Assembly (NCBI RefSeq): GCF_001927245.1
Contig: NZ_MJUX01000003.1
Span: 248,001 to 312,000, forward strand
DNA length: 64,000 bases
Source: Acuticoccus yangtzensis
GTDB lineage: Bacteria > Pseudomonadota > Alphaproteobacteria > Rhizobiales > Amorphaceae
Direction: 5' to 3'
Below, piece by piece: positions 57,787 through 64,000 of the stretch (position 1 is the stretch's first letter; the number at the start of each line of letters is the position of its first letter). Both the position numbers and the translations under genes were made by a program. Under the pieces are notes generated by a model. That model did no database searches. It saw nothing but the letters and a program-made list of their open reading frames with translations, and was not told the origin of the DNA.

Positions 57787-59562
57787 ATGTGTGGCATCTG
57801 CGGAGAAGTGCGGTTCGACGGTCAGTCGGCCTCGGTTCCGGCGGTGATCAAGATGGCGGACGCGATGGCCCCTCGGGGGCCGGATGGCGCCGGCATATTG
57901 GCCCGTGACAGGTTTGCGTTCGGGCATCGGCGGCTGACGATCATCGACCTATCGGTGCGTTCGGCGCAGCCGATGACGGACCCGGAGCTGGGTCTGTCGA
58001 TCGTCTTCAACGGCTGCATTTACAACTACCCGGAGCTGAGGGCCGAGCTGGAGGGAAAGGGCTATCGCTTCTTCTCGTCCGGTGACACGGAGGTGATCCT
58101 CAAGGCCTATCACGCTTGGGGCACCGAGTGCGTGAAGCGCTTCCACGGCATGTTCGCCTTCGTGATCCATGAGCGCGACTCCCAGCGCGTGGTGATGGGG
58201 CGCGACAGGTTCGGCATCAAGCCGTTCTATTATGCCGAAGGGCATAAGAGGATCAGGTTCGCATCGTCGCTGCAGGCGCTGTTGGCGGCGGGTGACGTCG
58301 ACACGTCGATCGATCCGGTGGCGCTCAACCATTATATGTCGTTTCACGCGGTGGTGCCGCCGCCGCGTACGATTTTGAACGGGGTGCGCAAGCTGCCGCC
58401 GGCGACGGTGCGTGTGGTGGAGCCGGACGGGACGTCGAAGGACACCGTTTATTGGCGCGTGGATTATGGGCGATCGGCCGACGACCTGAAGGTGTCGGGC
58501 GAGGAGTGGCGCGACCGGGTGATGGCGGCGCTGAAGCTGGCGGTGGACCGGCGCATGGTGGCGGATGTTCCGGTGGGCGTCCTCTTGTCGGGCGGCGTGG
58601 ACTCTTCGGTGATCGTGGCGCTGTTGGCTCAGGCGGGGCAGAAGGATCTGAAGACCTTCTCCATCGGCTTTGAGGATGCGCACGGCGAGGTCGGCAACGA
58701 GTTCGAGTTTTCCGACATCATCGCCAAGCGGTTCGCGACGGATCATCACCGGATCCACGTGTCGTCGCGCGAGATGATCGAGGAGTTGCCGAACGCGGTG
58801 AACGCGATGCCGGAGCCGATGGTGTCGTACGACAATATCGGTTTCTTCCTGCTGTCGCGGGAGGTGGCGAAGTCGATCAAGGTCGTGCAGTCCGGCCAGG
58901 GGGCGGACGAGATCTTCGGCGGCTACCATTGGTATCCGCCGATGGCGTCGGCGAACGATCCGCTGGCGGCGTACTCCAAGGCCTTCTTCGACCGAGATTA
59001 TGCGCGGATGAAGGCGGAGATCTCGGCGCCTTATCTGGCGGATCATGATGCGGCGCTGGACTTCGTGCGCGAGCAGTTCGCCATTCCGGGCGCGGACGAT
59101 CCGGTCGACAAGGCACTCAGGATCGACTCGACGGTGATGCTGGTGGACGACCCGGTGAAGCGGGTGGACGCGATGACGATGGCCTGGGGGCTGGAGGCGC
59201 GCGTTCCGTTCCTGGATCACGAGCTGTGTGAGCTGGCGGCGCGGATTCCGCCGGAGCACAAGCTGAAGGAGAACGGCAAGGGCGTTTTGAAGGACGTGGC
59301 GCGGCAACTTGTGCCGCATGAGATCATTGACCGGAAGAAGGGATATTTCCCTGTACCGGCACTGAAATATATTTCGGATCCGGTGAAGGAGATGGTCGAG
59401 GACGTGTTGGGCGCTTCGGCCGCGAAGACGCGCGGGTTGTTCAACCCGGCGTATTTGGACAAGCTGCTGGCTGATCCCCCGGCGCACATTACGCCGCTGC
59501 GGGGGTCGGAATTGTGGCAGGTTGCGCTCCTTGAGATGTGGTTGCAGTCCCATCGGATTTGA
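57787..59562 (+). CDS. asnO: N-acetylglutaminylglutamine amidotransferase (asparagine synthase-like)
   Basis: A 591-residue class II glutamine amidotransferase. The nucleophile is Cys2 in MCGICGEVRF; the ATP-pyrophosphatase loop is VLLSGGVDSSVIVALL, and GQGADEIFGGYHW is typical. In the NAGGN pathway it amidates N-acetylglutaminylglutamine to the osmolyte N-acetylglutaminylglutamine amide. Assignment to this branch instead of plain AsnB rests on the next two genes, ngg and the M42 peptidase. The ribosome binding site AGGGAA is weak. Confidence 0.92.
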   Translation: MCGICGEVRFDGQSASVPAVIKMADAMAPRGPDGAGILARDRFAFGHRRLTIIDLSVRSAQPMTDPELGLSIVFNGCIYNYPELRAELEGKGYRFFSSGDTEVILKAYHAWGTECVKRFHGMFAFVIHERDSQRVVMGRDRFGIKPFYYAEGHKRIRFASSLQALLAAGDVDTSIDPVALNHYMSFHAVVPPPRTILNGVRKLPPATVRVVEPDGTSKDTVYWRVDYGRSADDLKVSGEEWRDRVMAALKLAVDRRMVADVPVGVLLSGGVDSSVIVALLAQAGQKDLKTFSIGFEDAHGEVGNEFEFSDIIAKRFATDHHRIHVSSREMIEELPNAVNAMPEPMVSYDNIGFFLLSREVAKSIKVVQSGQGADEIFGGYHWYPPMASANDPLAAYSKAFFDRDYARMKAEISAPYLADHDAALDFVREQFAIPGADDPVDKALRIDSTVMLVDDPVKRVDAMTMAWGLEARVPFLDHELCELAARIPPEHKLKENGKGVLKDVARQLVPHEIIDRKKGYFPVPALKYISDPVKEMVEDVLGASAAKTRGLFNPAYLDKLLADPPAHITPLRGSELWQVALLEMWLQSHRI

Positions 59563-59570
59563 GGGGTGTC

Positions 59571-61331
59571 ATGTCCGAAGTTGCTGACGCTGTGACAAAC
59601 GACGACGCAAAAGAGGCTGTGCCGCGGACGGCGGAGACGACCAACGTTTCGCTCGATTGCGGCTGGGGCACGCTGCATTTCGCGGACACTTACGAGTCCG
59701 CGAGCGTGCTGGCGGACGCCATGCGCGACGAGGGTCCGGGGCGGCGGGACATCGCCTTCTACGTGGAAGAGCCGCATGTGATGCTGTCGGCGGCGCCGCT
59801 GGAGCTTTTCCTGGACCCGAGCCATGCCTTCCGGCTGGAGCTTTCCACCTATCAGCCGTCGGACCGCAAGCCCGAGGGCTATGTCGTGCGCAGGGTGGCG
59901 AACGAGGAGGATGCGGAGGCGGTCAACCGGATCTATTCGGCACGCGGTATGGTGCCGGTGCGGCCGGATTTCTTCTGGCGCCGCCGCGATTCCAGGGCGT
60001 TCACCTATCTGGTGGCCGAGGACGAGGTGACGGGCGCGATCATCGGCACCGTTACCGGGATCGACCATGCGCGGGCGTTCGGCGACAAGCGGATGGGAAC
60101 GTCGCTGTGGTGTCTGGCGGTGGACCCGCAGACGCGCTGCTCGGGCGTCGGTGAGGCGTTGGTGCGGCGGCTGGCGGAGATCTTCAAGGAGCGCGGGTGT
60201 GCGACGTTGGATCTGTCGGTGCTGCACGACAACGACTTGGCGATCCAGCTTTATGAGAAGCTGGGGTTCGAGCGGCTGCAGGTTTATACGCTGAAGCGGA
60301 AGAACCCCATCAACGAGCGGCTGTTCGCGGGACCTGCGCCCGAGGTGGATTTGAACCCTTATGCGCGGATCATCGTCGAAGAGGCGCGGCGGCGGGGCAT
60401 CGACGTCGAGCTGATTTCGGCCGAGCACGGTTATTTCCGGCTGACCTATGGCGGTCGGTCGATCAAGTGCCGCGAGTCGCTGTCGGAGATGACGAGCGCG
60501 GTCGCCATGTCGATTTGTGACGACAAGGCGGTGACGCGCAAGATCGTCGAAGCGGCGGGCGTGGACGTGCCGGACGAGATCGAGGCGGCATCCGCGGACG
60601 ACGTGCGGGCCTTTTTCGAGACGCACGAGAAGATCGTGATCAAGCCGGCGCGCGGCGAGCAGGGGCGCGGGATCGCGGTCGGTCTGACGAAGGACGACGA
60701 CATCGACGGCGCGTTCGCACGGGCGCGCGAGGTGTGCGAGCGCGTTCTCGTCGAAGAATTTTGCGAGGGTGACGATCTGCGGCTTGTGGTGATCGACCAC
60801 CGGGTCGTGGCGGCGGCGGTGCGCCGGGCGGCGCGAATCTATGGCGACGGCCATTCGACGGCGCGGGAGCTGATCCAGAAGCAGAGCCGGCGGCGGGCGG
60901 CGGCGACGGGCGGAGAGGCGAACATTCCGATGGACGCCGAGACCGAGCGGTGCCTGCGCCTGGAGGGCTTCACGATGGCCGACGTGCCCGAGGAGGGGCG
61001 CGAGATCCAGGTGAGGCGCACGGCGAACCTCCACACGGGAGGCACGATCCACGACGTGACGGACCATGTGCATCCGACTTTGGTCGATGCGGCGGTGCGC
61101 ATTTCGCGGGCCGTGGACATCCCCGTGGTGGGTGTGGACTTGCTGGTGCCCTCGCATTTGGGCGCGAAATATAAGTTCATCGAGGCGAACGAGCGGCCGG
61201 GGCTGGCAAATCATGAGCCGCAACCCACTGCCGAGCGCTTCATTGATCTGCTATTCCCGCAGTCGATTCCGCATGCGGCACGCCAGGCGTCCCGCCAAAC
61301 GCTCGACACGGGGGAACAGTGTCCCGACTGA
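59571..61331 (+). CDS. ngg: N-acetylglutaminylglutamine synthetase (GNAT + ATP-grasp)
   Basis: A 586-residue two-domain enzyme. Residues about 105-245 are a GNAT acetyltransferase (SLWCLAVDPQTRCSGVGEAL and YEKLGFERLQVYTLKRK). Residues about 290-575 are an ATP-grasp ligase (KIVIKPARGEQGRGIAVGL, RVLVEEFCEGDDLRLVVID, FIEANERPGL). It joins two glutamines and acetylates the product. The start MSEVADAVTNDD has GAGGGG 5 bp upstream, 8 bp after asnO, and the 3' end overlaps the peptidase gene by 13 bp. This fusion is specific to the NAGGN osmolyte pathway. Confidence 0.93.
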   Translation: MSEVADAVTNDDAKEAVPRTAETTNVSLDCGWGTLHFADTYESASVLADAMRDEGPGRRDIAFYVEEPHVMLSAAPLELFLDPSHAFRLELSTYQPSDRKPEGYVVRRVANEEDAEAVNRIYSARGMVPVRPDFFWRRRDSRAFTYLVAEDEVTGAIIGTVTGIDHARAFGDKRMGTSLWCLAVDPQTRCSGVGEALVRRLAEIFKERGCATLDLSVLHDNDLAIQLYEKLGFERLQVYTLKRKNPINERLFAGPAPEVDLNPYARIIVEEARRRGIDVELISAEHGYFRLTYGGRSIKCRESLSEMTSAVAMSICDDKAVTRKIVEAAGVDVPDEIEAASADDVRAFFETHEKIVIKPARGEQGRGIAVGLTKDDDIDGAFARAREVCERVLVEEFCEGDDLRLVVIDHRVVAAAVRRAARIYGDGHSTARELIQKQSRRRAAATGGEANIPMDAETERCLRLEGFTMADVPEEGREIQVRRTANLHTGGTIHDVTDHVHPTLVDAAVRISRAVDIPVVGVDLLVPSHLGAKYKFIEANERPGLANHEPQPTAERFIDLLFPQSIPHAARQASRQTLDTGEQCPD

Positions 61332-62470
61332 CGATTGATACCGTCTATCTGAAGGATACGCTGGCTGAGTTGCTGTCGATCGCCTCACCGACGGGGTATA
61401 CGGATACCATCGTGCGTGCGGCGGTGGGGGAGCTTCGGCGGCTGGGGCTGGAGATGGAGATCACCCGGCGCGGTGCGATCCGGGCGCGACTTCCGGGCAA
61501 GAGCCCGCTGGGCGCGCGGGCGATGATCGCGCATCTGGACACGCTGGGCGCGCAGGTGAAGATGTTGAAGCCGAACGGGCGTCTGGAAGTGACGCCCGTG
61601 GGCAACTGGTCGGCGCGCTTCGCCGAAGGGGCGCGCACGACGATTTTCACCGACAAGGGCGCGTATCGCGGGACGATTCTGCCTTTGAAGGCATCGGGCC
61701 ACACCTTCAACGAGGAGGTGGATACGCAGCCGGTGGCGTGGTCGAACGTCGAGCTTCGGGTCGATGCAATCGTGAAGGATCAGTATGATCTTGAGCGGCT
61801 CGGCTTTGCGGTGGGCGATCTCATCGCGATCGACCCGATGCCGGAGTTCACCGACAACGATTTCATCGTCTCGCGTCATCTCGACGACAAGGCGGGCGTG
61901 GCGGTTCTGTTTGCGACGATGGATGCGCTGGTGCGGGCCAAGGCCGAGCTGCCGGTGGATCTTTTCTTCATTTTTTCGATCGCCGAGGAGATTGGCATCG
62001 GCGGTGCATCGGTGCTGACGGACGACATTGCGTCGTTGATCACCATCGACAATGGCACGACGGCGCCGGGACAGAATTCGAGCGAGTTCGGTGTGACGAT
62101 CGGCATGGCCGATCAGGCCGGCCCGTTCGACTGGCATTTGACGCAGAAGCTGGTGAAGCTCTGCGAGGAGAATGATATCCGCTACCAGAAGGATATCTTT
62201 AAGTTTTATCGCTCCGATTCGGCGGCCGCGCTGGAAGCGGGGTATGATGTGAGGACGGCGTTGGTGACCTTTGGTGTGGATGCGTCGCATGGATATGAGC
62301 GGATTCATATGCATGCGCTGAGGTCGATCGCCGAGCTTCTGACGGCGTATGCGGTCAGCCCGGTGGAGATCGGGCGCGACCGAGAGATGATGGGCTCCAT
62401 TGCCGGCTTCCCGACGCAGCCGATGGAAGATGCCGATGTGTTTCCGCGTCCCGTGAAGCCGCAGGTCTAG
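61319..62470 (+). CDS. M42-family metallopeptidase of the NAGGN osmoprotectant system
   Basis: A 383-residue co-catalytic metallopeptidase of the aminopeptidase family M42. The metal ligands are seen in order: His in AHLDTLG, Asp in RHLDDKAG, Glu-Glu in IAEEIGIGG, Asp in TIDNGT and a late His in YERIHMHAL. In this gene neighbourhood the family is known to accompany NAGGN synthesis, but its substrate (turnover of the osmolyte or a side product) is unproven. It starts at GTG within the end of ngg and its stop shares one base with the rnd start. Confidence 0.9.
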   Translation: MSRLTIDTVYLKDTLAELLSIASPTGYTDTIVRAAVGELRRLGLEMEITRRGAIRARLPGKSPLGARAMIAHLDTLGAQVKMLKPNGRLEVTPVGNWSARFAEGARTTIFTDKGAYRGTILPLKASGHTFNEEVDTQPVAWSNVELRVDAIVKDQYDLERLGFAVGDLIAIDPMPEFTDNDFIVSRHLDDKAGVAVLFATMDALVRAKAELPVDLFFIFSIAEEIGIGGASVLTDDIASLITIDNGTTAPGQNSSEFGVTIGMADQAGPFDWHLTQKLVKLCEENDIRYQKDIFKFYRSDSAAALEAGYDVRTALVTFGVDASHGYERIHMHALRSIAELLTAYAVSPVEIGRDREMMGSIAGFPTQPMEDADVFPRPVKPQV

Positions 62471-63705
62471 TGGAGACGATCACAACAACCGATGCGCTCG
62501 CCGCGTTATGCGAGCGCTTGTCCGCGGCGCCGTTCGTGACCGTGGACACCGAGTTTTTGCGCGAGACGACGTTCTGGCCGAAGCTGTGCCTGGTGCAGAT
62601 CGCGTCGATGGACGAGTCGGCGATCATCGACCCGTTGGCCGAAGGGCTGTCGCTGGAACCCTTGTTCGCGCTGCTGTCGAACCAGGCGGTGATGAAGGTG
62701 TTTCATGCTGCGCGGCAGGATGTGGAGATCTTCCACCATCTGTCGGGGCAGGTGCCGTCGCCGCTGTTCGACACGCAGGTGGCCGCGATGGTGTGCGGCT
62801 TCGGCGATTCGGTGGCGTACGACCAGATCGTGCAGCGGGTGACGGGCGCGATGGTCGACAAGTCGAGCCGGTTCACGGACTGGTCGGCGCGGCCGCTGAC
62901 GGAGGCGCAGCTCACCTATGCGATGGCCGACGTGACGCATTTGCGGCACGTTTACATCCATCTGCGCGACACGCTGGCGGAAAAGGGGCGCGAGGACTGG
63001 GTGGCGGAGGAGATGGCGCTGCTGGCCTCGCCCGAGACCTACGACCTGAAGCCCGAGGATGCGTGGAGGCGGCTGAAGGCGCGGGCGCGGCAGCCGGTGG
63101 AGCTCGCCGTGCTGCAGGAGCTTGCGGCGCTGCGCGAGCGGGAGGCACGGGAGAGGGACGTTCCGCGCAACCGCGTGATGAAGGACGACGCGATCTACGA
63201 GCTGGCGTTGCAGCGTCCGCGCAATGCGGCGGCGATGACGAAGCTGAGGGCGGTGCCGAAGGGGTTCGAGCGGTCGCGGCTGGGCCAGGCGGTGCTGACC
63301 TTGATCGACGAGGTGATGGGGCGCCCGGCGGATAGCTTGCCGTCGCTGCCGAAGCGCAAGCCGAGCATCGAGGGTGCGAGCTCGGCGGTGGAGTTGATGA
63401 AGGTGCTGCTGAAGCTGTCGGCGGAGGCGCACGGTGTGGCGCCGAAGGTGCTGGCGACGGTGGACGACCTCGAGGCGATCGTGTCAGGCCAGGACGCACC
63501 GGCATTGTCGGGTTGGAGGCGGGTGGTGTTCGGCGATGCGGCGCTGAAGCTGCGGTCGGGGGAGATCGGCATCGCGTTCGACGGTCGAACGCTGCGGACG
63601 ATCGAGTGTGAAAGGCCGGTGAACCCGGTTCCGGCGGGGGCGGGGCGCAGCCGGCGGCGCAAGAAGCGCGGCGAGGCTGACGAGGCGGCGCCGGCGGAAA
63701 GCTGA
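62470..63705 (+). CDS. rnd: Ribonuclease D
   Basis: A 411-residue 3'-5' exoribonuclease for tRNA and stable RNA processing. The DEDD catalytic residues are in TVDTEFLRETTFWPKLCLVQIA (Asp-Glu), VFHAARQDVEIF (Asp) and LTYAMADVTHL (Asp with nearby Tyr). An HRDC domain follows in the middle (LREREARERDVPRNRVMKDDAI), and the C-terminus is basic (RSRRRKKRGE). It starts at GTG overlapping the peptidase stop by one base, so it reads as the last gene of the NAGGN transcript. Confidence 0.94.
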   Translation: METITTTDALAALCERLSAAPFVTVDTEFLRETTFWPKLCLVQIASMDESAIIDPLAEGLSLEPLFALLSNQAVMKVFHAARQDVEIFHHLSGQVPSPLFDTQVAAMVCGFGDSVAYDQIVQRVTGAMVDKSSRFTDWSARPLTEAQLTYAMADVTHLRHVYIHLRDTLAEKGREDWVAEEMALLASPETYDLKPEDAWRRLKARARQPVELAVLQELAALREREARERDVPRNRVMKDDAIYELALQRPRNAAAMTKLRAVPKGFERSRLGQAVLTLIDEVMGRPADSLPSLPKRKPSIEGASSAVELMKVLLKLSAEAHGVAPKVLATVDDLEAIVSGQDAPALSGWRRVVFGDAALKLRSGEIGIAFDGRTLRTIECERPVNPVPAGAGRSRRRKKRGEADEAAPAES

Positions 63706-63728
63706 GGCGCGGCCTTTGGCGTGATGAG

Positions 63729-63775
63729 AGCCCGGTTCGGCGGTCCTTGTGAGGGGCGCCGGGCCGGGCTTTTTT
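63729..63775 (+). terminator. Intrinsic terminator after rnd
   Basis: AGCCCGGTTCGGCG (63729-63742) and CGCCGGGCCGGGCT (63757-63770) form a 14 bp stem with two G-U pairs and a 14-base loop, followed by TTTTTT. It ends the asnO-ngg-M42-rnd transcript. Confidence 0.88.
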
Positions 63776-63781
63776 CGTGGC

Positions 63782-64000
63782 TCAGATCGGGCCGCGGATG
63801 GGCGGCTGGAAGGAGTAGCCGAGGTCCCAGGGGAAGTAGATCCAGGTGTCCTGGCTGACTTCTGTGACGAATGTGTCGACCTGGGGGCGGCCGCTCGGCT
63901 TGGCGTAGACGGTGGCGACGTGGACGCCGGGAAGCTTCTCGCGCACGAGCTGGGCGGTTTTGCCCGTGTCGACGAGGTCGTCGACGATGAGAAGCTTCTT
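63782..64000 (-). CDS. gpt: Xanthine phosphoribosyltransferase (3' part)
   Basis: The last 72 residues of a purine phosphoribosyltransferase; the 5' part lies beyond the window. The PRPP-binding loop is [14 protein letters not shown], followed by [21 protein letters not shown] and DTWIYFPWD, which match Gpt. It salvages xanthine and guanine to XMP and GMP. It is convergent with rnd across the terminator. Confidence 0.88.
   Translation of the reverse strand, partial: KKLLIVDDLVDTGKTAQLVREKLPGVHVATVYAKPSGRPQVDTFVTEVSQDTWIYFPWDLGYSFQPPIRGPI

Overview
The window is high-GC DNA that reads as an ordinary chromosomal segment of an alphaproteobacterium, most likely of the Hyphomicrobiales (Rhizobiales). 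This rests on gene content: the LdtR/LdtP pair, a DUF3126 protein, an Omp10-like lipoprotein, DUF1127 and IGHNGGPPLE-type small proteins, the small aa3-oxidase subunit IV, a transhydrogenase split into PntAA/PntAB/PntB, aerobic-type CobW/CobN and an N-acetylglutaminylglutamine amide (NAGGN) osmolyte cassette. I see no rRNA, tRNA, CRISPR array, insertion sequence, integrase or phage module. Genes are tightly packed, with many 1, 4 or 8 bp overlaps.

Layout. 0-4.3 kb: an ExbB/MotA-like and OmpA/MotB-like pair, an SMR transporter and an ABC exporter. 4.3-7.7 kb: rpmE, a small phosphoesterase, a DUF1127 protein, an ArsR-type regulator and an RTX zinc metalloprotease. 7.8-18.2 kb: acetyl-CoA synthetase, an M20 amidohydrolase, an HD-domain protein, a nitroreductase, a repeat-containing secreted protein, DUF3126 with gamma-carbonic anhydrase, a rhomboid protease, a CBS protein, hisI, a NifU-like scaffold and yidD. 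18.2-24.2 kb: a secreted protein, an 824 bp gap with short tandem repeats, parC, two tandem sulfotransferase paralogues and bpt. 24.3-29.4 kb (minus strand): an SLC13 permease, threonine ammonia-lyase, hemB and a cysteine hydrolase.

29.5-33.8 kb is a valine (isobutyryl-CoA) degradation operon with an embedded membrane protein carrying a long disordered N-terminus. 33.9-35.9 kb is ldtR-ldtP for cell-wall cross-linking. 36.2-42.7 kb is glyA-nrdR-ribD-ribE-ribH-nusB-(hydrolase)-thiL, linking one-carbon, nucleotide and flavin/thiamine cofactor genes. 42.8-47.0 kb has a sulfotransferase, the CoxIV-like peptide and the pnt operon, in which a previously unlabelled 35-codon ORF sits between pntAB and pntB with ATGA overlaps at both ends. 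47.1-50.3 kb holds a 2-hydroxyacid dehydrogenase, an Omp10-like lipoprotein, two acetyltransferases and a TfoX-N protein. 50.4-57.3 kb (minus strand) holds cobN, cobW, an MFS transporter and a crotonase. 57.8-62.5 kb is the NAGGN cassette (asnO, ngg, M42 peptidase), followed by rnd, a clear intrinsic terminator and the 3' part of gpt.

I did not find an obviously new multi-gene system. The most promising leads are the coupled microprotein ORF in the pnt operon, the tandem sulfotransferases with a conserved cysteine cluster, the HD protein with a possible di-iron oxygenase signature, the membrane protein inside the valine operon, and several unexplained inverted repeats, notably those upstream of the NAGGN cassette and at 48.1-48.3 kb.
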